From NCBI GenBank assembly GCA_964508295.1, contig CAZDSQ010000052.1, positions 1 to 12,286 on the forward strand: DNA of 12,286 nt, read 5' to 3'. Source of the DNA: SIG578 sp964508295 (GTDB lineage: Bacteria > Bacillota > Clostridia > Oscillospirales > Ruminococcaceae). This document shows positions 1 to 6,971 of the stretch, in pieces. Numbering within the stretch: position 1 is the stretch's first letter; each line of letters begins with the position of its first letter. The notes beneath the pieces are model-generated. The model made no database searches. It was given only the letters and a program-made list of their open reading frames with translations, and was not told the origin of the DNA. Both the position numbers and the translations under genes were made by a program.

Positions 1-57
1 AAGCCCTAAATCAAGACCCATCGCACCAGAAAATAAGGATATTGACTTTAAAACCAT
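1..57 (-). CDS. DNA (cytosine-5-)-methyltransferase, N-terminal fragment (cut by window edge)
   Basis: Only the first 19 codons lie in the window, running leftwards off its edge. They read MVLKSISLFSGAMGLDLGL. The SLFSGAxGLDLG segment (residues 7-18) matches motif I of C5-type DNA cytosine methyltransferases, the S-adenosylmethionine-binding loop at the extreme N-terminus. The usual second glycine (FSGAGG) is methionine here, a variation I believe occurs in the family. The ATG at 55-57 is preceded by AGAGGT as ribosome site and by a good promoter at 88-116. These enzymes methylate cytosine in a short recognition sequence, often as the modification half of a restriction-modification system. 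Whether a restriction gene accompanies it cannot be seen. The family call rests on one motif at the expected position; the specificity is unknown. Confidence 0.72.
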   Translation of the reverse strand, partial: MVLKSISLFSGAMGLDLGL

Positions 58-87
58 CTCGTTACCTCTCAAAGTTTAATCTATTTA

Positions 88-116
88 ATTATATCATAAT
101 ATTTGTGTCTGTTCAA
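88..116 (-). promoter_or_regulatory. Sigma-A-type promoter of the methyltransferase gene
   Basis: On the minus strand there is TTGAAC (plus 111-116), a 17-bp spacer, then TATAAT (plus 88-93). A TG one base upstream of the -10 box makes it an extended -10. It lies about 30 bp upstream of the methyltransferase ATG and after the terminator of the preceding gene, so the methyltransferase is probably its own transcription unit. Confidence 0.7.
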
Positions 117-127
117 GAATTTTCAAC

Positions 128-165
128 AAAAAATACGGAAGGCTACAAAAATGCAACCTTCCGTA
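128..165 (-). terminator. Intrinsic terminator of the small P-loop gene
   Basis: Inverted repeat TACGGAAGG (134-142) / CCTTCCGTA (157-165) with a 14-nt loop. On the minus strand the stem is followed directly by TTTTTT (plus 128-133). It sits 50 bp past the stop of the P-loop gene and separates it from the methyltransferase promoter. Confidence 0.8.
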
Positions 166-215
166 AAAAATCCGTTAAGAACATCACACTAAAGTCGGGA
201 ACTTTTTGTTTTAGT

Positions 216-629
216 TTAGTGAGCGACTGTCTGATATTTTGCGACGCTTGCGGGAAGCTGGGCGGCATCTGCGGAAACCGTGAACACGCACTCTGTTTCA
301 GCAGAAATATTGTCGATCTTCTCGAGGAATGCTCCAAGAGCCTCTAAATCCTTTCCGCCAATCTTAAGAATAGAGTCAACAAAAACCTCGGTAATATCAT
401 AATTTCCTGCGAACAAGCCTGCAAGGAATGCATAACACATATCGTATCCCTGAATATTATAAGCTTCGGCATCAATAAGTCTGACCTGAGGCTTGATATC
501 ATAGGTCAAGGTTGCACCCTTTTCAATGCAAATAACGTTTCCCTTTGAGTCCTTAACAGCATCGTGAACCAGTTCGATGAGTTTTTTGGTTTTTCCGGTT
601 CCTTTGTTTCCTACAATAAGTTTGATCAT
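216..629 (-). CDS. Small P-loop NTP-binding protein of unknown function
   Basis: A 137-residue protein with a textbook Walker A motif at its N-terminus (GNKGTGKTK, residues 7-15, directly after a beta strand MIKLIV). The segment ITEVFVDS (about residues 79-86) could be a Walker B strand ending in aspartate. No membrane segment or signal peptide is visible. The start is supported by AGGAGG 8-9 nt upstream of the ATG. The gene follows pgi after 56 bp with no strong promoter between them, so it is probably cotranscribed with pgi; the gap holds only a weak hairpin (ACTCTC-TTTT-GAGAGT, 662-677). Its length suits a minimal single-domain ATP-binding protein. The role is unknown; similar short proteins are often labelled only 'ATP-binding protein'. 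The gene is real with high confidence; the function is not known. Confidence 0.82.
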   Translation of the reverse strand: MIKLIVGNKGTGKTKKLIELVHDAVKDSKGNVICIEKGATLTYDIKPQVRLIDAEAYNIQGYDMCYAFLAGLFAGNYDITEVFVDSILKIGGKDLEALGAFLEKIDNISAETECVFTVSADAAQLPASVAKYQTVAH

Positions 630-685
630 GTTGTTTCGTCCTCCTGCTAATTTTATTTAACACTCTCTTTTGAGAGTAAATTAAC

Positions 686-2023
686 TTATTTAAGCTTTTC
701 TAAAAGCTCAGCCTGTCTGTCCTCATAGCCGGGTTTACCGAGAAGAGCAAACATATTCTTTTTGTAAGCCTCAACTCCGGGCTGGTTGAAGGGGTTGATA
801 CCCAGCATATAACCCGAAATTGCGCAAGCCTTTTCATAGAAATAAACCATATAGCCAAACTCAAACTCGTTTGCCTCGGGAATTTCTAAGATAAGGTTGG
901 GAACACCGCCCTCATTGTGAGCTAAGATAGTTCCCTCAAAAGCCTTGGCATTTACCTGCGACATGGTTTTGCCTGCAAGGAAGTTAAGCCCGTCAAAGTT
1001 CTCAACCTCTGCCTCGATCACAATATCTCTGTTAGGCTTTTTAATGTTTACAACGGTTTCAAAGAGGTTTCTTGTACCGTCCTGAATGAACTGACCCATA
1101 GAGTGAAGGTCGGTTGAGAAGACTACGGATGCGGGGAAAATGCCTTTCTGATCCTTACCCTCGCTCTCGCCGTAGAGCTGTTTATACCACTCGTTCATCA
1201 TGGTAAATCTCGGCTCGTAGCTGACCATGATCTCGATTGCCTTGCCCTTGCGGTAAAGGATATTACGCATAGCGGCGTATCTGTAGCAATCATTATTTTC
1301 AAAGTCCTCAGTTGCAAAATCCTTCATTGCGGCCTGTGCGCCCTGCATAACCTTTTCAAGATCAATGCCTGCAACTGCCATAGGAAGAAGGCCAACTGCG
1401 GTAAGTACCGAATATCTGCCGCCGACATCGTCAGGCACTACGAAGGTTTCATATCCCTCACGGTCAGCAAGCTCTTTAAGGGTTCCTCTTGCCTTGTCGG
1501 TTGTGCAGAAGATGCGCTCCTTTGCGCCATCTCTGCCGTACTTTTCTTCAAGAAGCTTTTTGAAGATACGGAATGCGACAGCAGGCTCGGTTGTTGTTCC
1601 CGACTTGGAGATAACGTTGACCGAAACATCTCTGCCCTCGCAGATATCCAAAATCTCGTTCATATAATCAGCGCTGATGCTGTTACCCACGAAATAAATA
1701 TCGGGGGTATTCTTTTTAAGCTGATTATACATAGGAGAACGGATAAACTCTATCGCGGCTCTGGCTCCTAAGTAAGAGCCTCCTATGCCGATAACGATGA
1801 AAACATCTGTGTTTTTCTTGATTTTTTCAGCCGCGGCTTTGATAGCAGCAAATTCCGCCTTATCATAATTCTCAGGAAGATCGAGCCAGCCGAGAAAGTC
1901 TGCACCGAGGCCGGATTTTTCGTGCACAGTTTTATGAGCGGCAAGAACCTGAGGTTTTATAGCCTCAACCTCGTGCTCTGCAACAAAGCCCTGCGCATAT
2001 TTGTCAATAAATTTAAGCGCCAT
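686..2023 (-). CDS. pgi: Glucose-6-phosphate isomerase
   Basis: A 445-residue cytoplasmic enzyme interconverting glucose 6-phosphate and fructose 6-phosphate in glycolysis and gluconeogenesis. Family marks are all present: GIGGSYLGA (79-87), the phosphate-binding SKSGTTTEP (139-147), GGRYSVLTAVGLLP (201-214), the catalytic-glutamate region YGESEGK (284-290), the histidine in DLHSMGQ (305-311), and the second family signature GINPFNQPGVEAYK (408-421) with its catalytic lysine. The length fits the short bacterial form (about 445-450 residues, as in Bacillus). The ATG is preceded by AAAGGGG at suitable spacing, and a promoter lies at 2062-2090. The gene follows dacF after 114 bp but has its own promoter, so expression need not depend on dacF. 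Nothing in the sequence looks broken. Confidence 0.97.
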   Translation of the reverse strand: MALKFIDKYAQGFVAEHEVEAIKPQVLAAHKTVHEKSGLGADFLGWLDLPENYDKAEFAAIKAAAEKIKKNTDVFIVIGIGGSYLGARAAIEFIRSPMYNQLKKNTPDIYFVGNSISADYMNEILDICEGRDVSVNVISKSGTTTEPAVAFRIFKKLLEEKYGRDGAKERIFCTTDKARGTLKELADREGYETFVVPDDVGGRYSVLTAVGLLPMAVAGIDLEKVMQGAQAAMKDFATEDFENNDCYRYAAMRNILYRKGKAIEIMVSYEPRFTMMNEWYKQLYGESEGKDQKGIFPASVVFSTDLHSMGQFIQDGTRNLFETVVNIKKPNRDIVIEAEVENFDGLNFLAGKTMSQVNAKAFEGTILAHNEGGVPNLILEIPEANEFEFGYMVYFYEKACAISGYMLGINPFNQPGVEAYKKNMFALLGKPGYEDRQAELLEKLK

Positions 2024-2061
2024 TTTTGTTTCCCCTTTGAAACTTTGTATTTCTTTACTAT

Positions 2062-2090
2062 ATTTTACTATACTCCTGTGAATTTTTCAA
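2062..2090 (-). promoter_or_regulatory. Promoter of pgi
   Basis: On the minus strand there is TTGAAA (plus 2085-2090), a 17-bp spacer and TAAAAT (plus 2062-2067), about 40 bp upstream of the pgi ATG. The AT-rich stretch between here and the dacF stop (2091-2137) includes a short AAAAATTTTT palindrome but no convincing GC-stem terminator, so some read-through from dacF is possible. Confidence 0.65.
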
Positions 2091-2137
2091 GACAAACATA
2101 CAAACAAAATGAAAAATTTTTGCATTTTTATTCACAT

Positions 2138-3349
2138 TTAAAAGATAGCGGCAAGAATTTTACCCAAAGCGTACAAAAAGGTCATTTTCGGGGCGTCCTC
2201 TGCGGCGTTTATCTCATAGCTGGCGTAAGACTTGCCGTCGACGAAAATTTCGGCAGTTCCGATGCTCTGACCGCTTTTTACAGGGGCAGTAAGGCTTTCG
2301 GGAAGCTTGATTTCGGTTGTTATATTGCCTTCGCTTTTTCTCTCGACCAGCACTGTGGGAATTTGACCTGCCGCTATTTTAACGCTATCGACTATTCCCT
2401 TTTTAACCTCTAAGCTCTCGGGAATGTCGGCACTTACCTCAGGAGTGATAATTTTCCAGTTTGCAAAGCCGAAATCAAGCAGTTTTTTGGCGGCGGCATT
2501 TCTGGTTTTACTGTCGGGGAAGCCCATTACAACGCCGATAAGGGAAAGACCGTCACGCTCGGCGGTTGCCGAAAGGCAGCTGCCCGCTCCGTCGGTCGTT
2601 CCTGTTTTAAGACCTGTTGCGCCCTTGTAAAAGCGGATGAGCTTATTGGTATTAACAAGCTCGGTTTCGCCGCCGCGCAGGGTGTCCATCCATATCTTTG
2701 TGTACTCGAAAATCTTATCGTGGCGCATAAGCGCTCTCGACATAATGGCAATATCGCGAGCGGTCGAAAGATGCCCCTCGGCGTCAAGTCCCGAGGCGTT
2801 TTTAAAGGTGGTATTTGTCATCTTAAGCTCGGCGGCGCGCTCGTTCATCATAATGACAAAGCCGTCCTCGCTGCCGCCTACAAGCTCAGCCAAAAGCACC
2901 GCGGCATCGTTTGCCGACTTTATGCAGACCGCTTTAAGAAGGTCGTCAACGCTCATTTTTTCGCCCTCCTCGAGCCATATCTGAGCACCGCCCATTGAGG
3001 CAGCGTGCGCTGAGCAGGTAACAACTGTATCAAGCGAAAATGCACCGCTTTCCATTGCCTCCATAGTCAGCAGCAAGGTCATAATTTTGGTAATAGAAGC
3101 GGGCGGCATTTTAATATCGGCATCCCGCTCATACAGAACCTGCCCCGTTGTTTCTTCCATTAAAAGAATTGACTTTCCGCCAAGATTTAGTGCAGACGCA
3201 TCGGCAGAAACAGCACTATCCCCTGCCGCCCAATCGGGCGCGGTTACATAGTCAGACACCGAAAGGGCATCGTTTGCGGACGCGCAGACAGTAAGAGAAA
3301 TTGCAAGTGCGAGCAAAATCGCTAAATATTTCAAGCTTTTTCTTAACAT
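2138..3349 (-). CDS. dacF: D-alanyl-D-alanine carboxypeptidase (PBP5/DacF-like, S11 serine peptidase)
   Basis: A 403-residue secreted, membrane-anchored penicillin-binding protein that trims the terminal D-Ala from peptidoglycan stem peptides. An N-terminal signal peptide (basic LRKSLK, hydrophobic core about residues 8-21, probable cleavage after ASA at 23-25) is followed by the S11 catalytic domain. It holds all three active-site motifs: SITK (85-88, nucleophile Ser85), SAN (145-147) and KTG (248-250). A PBP5 C-terminal beta domain and a hydrophobic tail for membrane attachment follow. A GTG 15 nt further upstream (3364) is in frame but lies inside the AGGAGG ribosome site, so the ATG at 3349 is the sensible start. 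The upstream neighbour is hppA. The ribosome site is buried in a hairpin (3356-3392), which suggests translational or transcriptional control. The S11 family call is firm; the dacF symbol is by general likeness only. Confidence 0.93.
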   Translation of the reverse strand: MLRKSLKYLAILLALAISLTVCASANDALSVSDYVTAPDWAAGDSAVSADASALNLGGKSILLMEETTGQVLYERDADIKMPPASITKIMTLLLTMEAMESGAFSLDTVVTCSAHAASMGGAQIWLEEGEKMSVDDLLKAVCIKSANDAAVLLAELVGGSEDGFVIMMNERAAELKMTNTTFKNASGLDAEGHLSTARDIAIMSRALMRHDKIFEYTKIWMDTLRGGETELVNTNKLIRFYKGATGLKTGTTDGAGSCLSATAERDGLSLIGVVMGFPDSKTRNAAAKKLLDFGFANWKIITPEVSADIPESLEVKKGIVDSVKIAAGQIPTVLVERKSEGNITTEIKLPESLTAPVKSGQSIGTAEIFVDGKSYASYEINAAEDAPKMTFLYALGKILAAIF

Positions 3350-3355
3350 AAAAAT

Positions 3356-3392
3356 CCTCCTCACATACAGTACTAAATTGTATGTGAAGAGG
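3356..3392 (-). promoter_or_regulatory. Hairpin enclosing the dacF ribosome site, also terminator-like
   Basis: On the minus strand the arms are CCTCTTCACATACA (plus 3379-3392) and TGTATGTGAGGAGG (plus 3356-3369) around a 9-nt loop. They form a 14-bp stem with one U-G wobble. The distal end of the 3' arm is the GGAGG ribosome site of dacF, so folding would hide it completely. The stem is followed by ATTTTTATG, so it also resembles an intrinsic terminator for hppA whose U-run ends at the dacF start codon. Either way dacF expression on hppA read-through transcripts should be reduced or conditional. The structure is seen in sequence; the regulatory role is inference. Confidence 0.7.
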
Positions 3393-3409
3393 ATCTAATA
3401 AATTCGTTT

Positions 3410-5497
3410 TTAGAATATATGATAATTTACCACAACCGCCGCAAAAACGATAGAAACTATCGAAATGAGCTTTATAAGGATATTGATGGAGGGGCCTGCG
3501 GTGTCCTTAAAGGGATCGCCGACTGTATCGCCGACAACTGCGGCCTTGTGGCTACTGCTACCCTTGCCGCCGAACTCGCCCGACTCGATATATTTCTTGG
3601 CGTTATCCCAAGCGCCGCCTGCATTTGACATATAAACTGCCAAAAGGAAACCGGTTGCGGTTGCTCCTGCGAGCATACCGACTACGCCGTGGTGTCCAAG
3701 AACAAGGCCGAGCAGAATGGGAACGCCTACTGTAACGATGGTGGGCAAAATCATTTCGCGAAGCGAGGCTCTTGTGCAAAGGTCGATACAGCTTGCATAG
3801 TCGGGCTCCTGCTCTCCGCTCATAATGCCCTTAATTTCCTTAAACTGACGGCGGACTTCAACAACAATGCTCTGCGCCGCCCTGCCGACAGACTCCATAG
3901 TCAGAGCCGAGAAAACAAATGGCAGGCAGGCGCCTATGATAAGACCAACAAGCACCTTTGGATTCATAAGGTCAAAGTTTAAATCTATATCAGCACCGCC
4001 GACTGCCTTTACCTTATCTATATAGGAAGCCAAAAGGGCAAGTGCGGTAAGAGCCGCCGAGCCGATTGCAAAACCTTTACCCGTTGCGGCTGTAGTGTTG
4101 CCAAGGGAGTCAAGAGCGTCTGTTCTCTCTCTTACCTCGGGCTCAAGCTCAGCCATCTGTGCTATACCACCCGCGTTATCTGCAACGGGGCCGTAAGCAT
4201 CGGTGGCGAGGGTGATACCGAGGGTCGAAAGCATACCGACTGCCGAAAGCGCAATTCCGTAAAGCCCCTGATTTGCAGAGGCAAATCCGCCCGCCGCACC
4301 GTAAGCCGCAAGAATACAAACTGCAACTATAATAATAGGAATCATAGTTGATTTCATTCCGAGTCCGAGACCGCCTATTATAAGGGTTGCAGAGCCTGTT
4401 TTTGAGGTTTCTGCAAGCTTTTTGGTGGGTTTATAGGTATCAGATGTGAAATACTCGGTAGAAAGACCAATAAGAACGCCGGCGACAAGCCCCGAAAGCA
4501 CGGAGAAATAAAAACCAATATTATCTTTACCAAGAATATACCATATAATAGGAAATGCGCAGATTGCCATAACTACAGCGGTAAAGTTAGTTCCGCGGCG
4601 AAGCGCCTTTAATAAAAGCTTCTGCTCAGTCTTTTCGCCTGTTCTGACTAAGAATGTTCCGATGATGGAGATAACGACTCCGACTGCCGCCATAAGCATA
4701 GGAACTGCCATCGCCTCAAATGAGCCGAAGGCGGCAACGCCGAGAGCACAAGCGGAGATGATAGAGCTTACATAAGACTCGTAAAGGTCAGCGCCCATTC
4801 CCGCAACGTCGCCGACATTATCGCCGACATTATCAGCAATAACGGCGGGGTTACGCGGGTCGTCTTCAGGTATTCCTGCCTCGACCTTACCGACAAGGTC
4901 TGCTCCGACATCGGCAGCTTTGGTAAATATACCACCGCCTACCCTTGCAAAGAGTGCCATAGAAGATGCGCCCATTCCAAAGGTAAGCATTGCACCTGTT
5001 ATATCAGCCGCGCCCAGCCCAAATACATTTTTAAGAATCAGGTACCAAATAGAAATATCTAAAAGACCAAGACCTACAACAGTAAAGCCCATAACAGATC
5101 CGGCCGAAAAGGCAACTCTCAATCCACGGTTCAAGCTCTCTCTGCAGGCGTTTGCAGTTCTGGCATTCGATGCAGTTGCGATCTTCATTCCGACAAATCC
5201 CGAAAGACCCGAGAAAAATCCGCCTGTTACAAATGCAAAAGGCACATACCATGTAAGCAGGTTAAAGAACGCCATAGCGCAAAGAACAACAAACATTATT
5301 ACAAAGAAAACTGCAACAACGCTGTACTGCCTTTTAAGATAGGCATTTGCACCCTTTCTGATAGCATTTGATATCTTTTTCATTTTTTCGGTTCCCTCGG
5401 AGTACTTAAGGACCTTTTTTGCAGTTAACACAGCAAACAAAAGGCCGACAAGTGCACAAGCAAGGGTTGCTAAACCGAGAATCGTATCAAGTGTCAA
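3410..5497 (-). CDS. hppA: Membrane-bound ion-translocating pyrophosphatase, potassium-dependent type
   Basis: A 695-residue polytopic membrane protein that hydrolyses pyrophosphate and pumps H+ and/or Na+ out across the cytoplasmic membrane. Catalytic and Mg-PPi-binding motifs are intact: DVGADLVGKVE (196-206), the aspartate-rich DNVGDNVGDVAGMGAD (222-237), DAYGPVADNAGG (433-444), and near the C-terminus GDTVGDPFKDTAGPS. The segment GNTTAATGKG (466-475) has Ala and Gly where potassium-independent enzymes have Lys and Thr, so this should be a K+-activated enzyme. That group includes Na+-pumping, dual Na+/H+-pumping and H+-pumping members, and I cannot assign the ion. The start is TTG (5495-5497), chosen because GGGAGG lies 8 nt upstream and no ATG is near. 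It is transcribed from the promoter at 5542-5570. dacF lies 60 bp downstream. Length is normal. Confidence 0.96.
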   Translation of the reverse strand: MTLDTILGLATLACALVGLLFAVLTAKKVLKYSEGTEKMKKISNAIRKGANAYLKRQYSVVAVFFVIMFVVLCAMAFFNLLTWYVPFAFVTGGFFSGLSGFVGMKIATASNARTANACRESLNRGLRVAFSAGSVMGFTVVGLGLLDISIWYLILKNVFGLGAADITGAMLTFGMGASSMALFARVGGGIFTKAADVGADLVGKVEAGIPEDDPRNPAVIADNVGDNVGDVAGMGADLYESYVSSIISACALGVAAFGSFEAMAVPMLMAAVGVVISIIGTFLVRTGEKTEQKLLLKALRRGTNFTAVVMAICAFPIIWYILGKDNIGFYFSVLSGLVAGVLIGLSTEYFTSDTYKPTKKLAETSKTGSATLIIGGLGLGMKSTMIPIIIVAVCILAAYGAAGGFASANQGLYGIALSAVGMLSTLGITLATDAYGPVADNAGGIAQMAELEPEVRERTDALDSLGNTTAATGKGFAIGSAALTALALLASYIDKVKAVGGADIDLNFDLMNPKVLVGLIIGACLPFVFSALTMESVGRAAQSIVVEVRRQFKEIKGIMSGEQEPDYASCIDLCTRASLREMILPTIVTVGVPILLGLVLGHHGVVGMLAGATATGFLLAVYMSNAGGAWDNAKKYIESGEFGGKGSSSHKAAVVGDTVGDPFKDTAGPSINILIKLISIVSIVFAAVVVNYHIF

Positions 5498-5505
5498 TTT
5501 AATTT

Positions 5506-5511
5506 CCTCCC
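5506..5511 (-). promoter_or_regulatory. Ribosome binding site deciding the hppA TTG start
   Basis: GGGAGG on the minus strand, 8 nt before TTG at 5497. No ATG or GTG in frame lies at suitable distance, so this site supports the TTG start codon. Confidence 0.75.
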
Positions 5512-5541
5512 TTTTATATAGATGGCATAAAGTATGACGAT

Positions 5542-5570
5542 ATTATATTAAAGTTTTTTACTATTTTCAA
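5542..5570 (-). promoter_or_regulatory. Promoter of hppA
   Basis: On the minus strand there is TTGAAA (plus 5565-5570), a 17-bp spacer and a perfect TATAAT (plus 5542-5547). The expected transcript start is near 5535, giving a leader of about 38 nt with no room for a riboswitch. Confidence 0.75.
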
Positions 5571-5584
5571 TCAATTTTTTCAAG

Positions 5585-5600
5585 ATTTTGACATTTTGAC
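5585..5600. repeat. Tandem 8-bp repeat upstream of the hppA promoter
   Basis: ATTTTGAC occurs twice in direct succession (5585-5592 and 5593-5600), ending 15 bp upstream of the hppA -35 box. A looser repeat of ACTTTAAC/ACTTTTAAC follows at about 5604-5621. It could be an activator or repressor site, or simply AT-rich sequence. The gene-free stretch 5498-5826 otherwise holds the hppA promoter and the terminator at 5708-5744; the rest (about 5622-5707 and 5745-5826) is very AT-rich and I see no gene or RNA in it. Confidence 0.35.
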
Positions 5601-5707
5601 AAAACTTTAACAACTTTTAACTAAAAATACAATAAATTATTTATAGTATTTGTTGTTTTTGCACTAAAAATCTTAACATTTTTTAGCTTAAAAGTTATTT
5701 CAAAAAT

Positions 5708-5744
5708 AAAAAATGCAGTATGAGTTTTATCATACTGCATTTTT
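5708..5744. terminator. Bidirectional intrinsic terminator
   Basis: Perfect inverted repeat ATGCAGTATGA (5713-5723) / TCATACTGCAT (5730-5740) with a 6-nt loop. It is flanked by an A-run on the left and a T-run on the right, so both strands show stem plus U-tract. It lies about 85 bp past the stop of the zinc-ribbon membrane protein gene (minus strand) and should end that transcript before the hppA promoter. Confidence 0.8.
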
Positions 5745-5826
5745 CCTGCATTTTTTGACGATTTTTGGCCCAAAATGCAATTTTTATCTGCAAAAATTTC
5801 ACTATATAATTGTAAAAATTTTACTA

Positions 5827-6819
5827 TTATCCTAATATTCCCGGACTTGCAATCATAAAAACAATCGTCCACAAGGAAGTCATATACAAGGCGACCAGAG
5901 CTATTATAAGCGCGTGGTTAACTCCGCCTTTTTTATTTGCTGCAGACACAAATTCATCGCGGCTTTTTGCAACAGAGTCTATTGCCGCAACAGTTTTCTT
6001 ACATTTTTTTAAATACAGATAGTTTGCATAAAGACCGCAGACAAAGCGCATTGCCGTTGCCAGCAATGAACATATATATGTTGCCGCCATAAGAAATGTT
6101 ATACTTCCTTGAGAAAGGCTTAACCCATAGCTTACCGTTGTTCCTGCGATCTCGGAAAGGTATTCATTTGTAAAGCTCAGTACAATGCTGGGAATATTAA
6201 TGGCGAGCATCAGGGCCATAACAGCTGCTCCCAAGCCGTACATTTTTCTATAAAGGAAATAGAAGGGACCGAACAGAAACGCCGCAAAGTTAAAGCTTGT
6301 TTTACTCTTTCTGCTGTTTAATGTTTTGAAAAAGAAAATAAATCTCATTTTATTTTCTTTTACCACTGACGTGAGTTTCCAAGCCTCTACCCCATCAATA
6401 AGCTCATTTTCATTCTGAGCGGCAAAGGGGTTACCAAAGGGCATTGAGCCATAAAAATTCCCCTGCGAATAATGAGGTTCATCCCCTCTTCTGCCAAAGC
6501 CCTGAGAGATGGGTGCGCCGCAGCGGTTACAGAAAAGTGCCTGACTGTCATTATGAGCCGCGCATCTGGGGCAGACTACGATTTTCTTTTCCTCATTTTC
6601 TGCCTCAGAGCTGCTTTGCTCCTCGTTTATTTTACTGCGCTCTTCTTCTATATTATATGTCTTATTTTCCTTATGCCAAGCGGTATTTGCGCATTTACCC
6701 TCGTTTGCCCAGCAGGCTCTATGGTGAGGCGTGCCGCAAATTGGGCAGACAACAATATCGTCCTCTACCGAGAAGGTTTCTTTACACACAGGGCATACAA
6801 GATTAGTATAATCAGCCAT
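5827..6819 (-). CDS. RING-like/zinc-ribbon membrane protein with DUF2628-like domain
   Basis: A 330-residue protein in three parts. Residues 9-49 hold a cysteine/histidine module (CPVC 9-12, CPIC 25-28, H32, H33, C36, C43, H49) that resembles prokaryotic RING-finger domains. After an acidic linker (58-79) comes a second zinc ribbon (CPRC 83-86, CNRC 97-100). After a Gly/Phe/Pro/Asn-rich linker there is a membrane domain containing NFAAFLFGPFYFLYRKMYG, typical of DUF2628, with roughly four hydrophobic segments extending to the C-terminus. The start ATG has GGAGG 7 nt upstream. It has its own promoter (6852-6880) and terminator and stands alone as a single-gene unit, divergent from the B6 kinase. 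The function is unknown; two cytoplasmic metal-binding modules on a membrane anchor suggest protein interaction or sensing, which is inference. Confidence 0.88.
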   Translation of the reverse strand: MADYTNLVCPVCKETFSVEDDIVVCPICGTPHHRACWANEGKCANTAWHKENKTYNIEEERSKINEEQSSSEAENEEKKIVVCPRCAAHNDSQALFCNRCGAPISQGFGRRGDEPHYSQGNFYGSMPFGNPFAAQNENELIDGVEAWKLTSVVKENKMRFIFFFKTLNSRKSKTSFNFAAFLFGPFYFLYRKMYGLGAAVMALMLAINIPSIVLSFTNEYLSEIAGTTVSYGLSLSQGSITFLMAATYICSLLATAMRFVCGLYANYLYLKKCKKTVAAIDSVAKSRDEFVSAANKKGGVNHALIIALVALYMTSLWTIVFMIASPGILG

Positions 6820-6851
6820 ACTCTTCCTCCGAGTTTTAGTTTCCTAAAACC

Positions 6852-6880
6852 ATTATAACGACTTTATTTATAAAAATCAA
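6852..6880 (-). promoter_or_regulatory. Promoter of the zinc-ribbon membrane protein gene
   Basis: On the minus strand there is TTGATT (plus 6875-6880), a 17-bp spacer and TATAAT (plus 6852-6857), about 32 bp upstream of the ATG. It is back-to-back with the kinase promoter at 6913-6941. Confidence 0.7.
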
Positions 6881-6912
6881 ATAATAATATGTAAATTTTC
6901 CGTGTACTGCTA

Positions 6913-6941
6913 TTGCAATTTTAAAAAAACAATTCTATAAT
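6913..6941 (+). promoter_or_regulatory. Promoter of the B6 kinase/ECF S-component unit
   Basis: TTGCAA (6913-6918), a 17-bp spacer and TATAAT (6936-6941), 30 bp upstream of the kinase ATG. The leader would be only about 24 nt, so no riboswitch is present; control, if any, must be at the promoter. Confidence 0.7.
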
Positions 6942-6971
6942 AAAGTAAATCTTAAGTAGGACGGTTTTTAA

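Noticed and set aside
42..347. Plus-strand open frame of 101 codons at the left end
   Set aside because: It runs across the methyltransferase promoter, a terminator and the antisense of the P-loop gene, and its composition does not resemble a protein.
662..677. Small ACTCTC-TTTT-GAGAGT hairpin between pgi and the P-loop gene as a pgi terminator
   Set aside because: The stem is only 6 bp and there is no proper U-run after it on the minus strand; too weak to call.
1922..2413. Plus-strand open frame of 163 codons over the pgi/dacF junction
   Set aside because: It is antisense to two clearly real genes and to the pgi promoter; no ribosome site or family likeness.
3350..3364. GTG start five codons upstream for dacF
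   Set aside because: The GTG and the next codons are the ribosome site (GTGAGGAGG) of the ATG at 3349.
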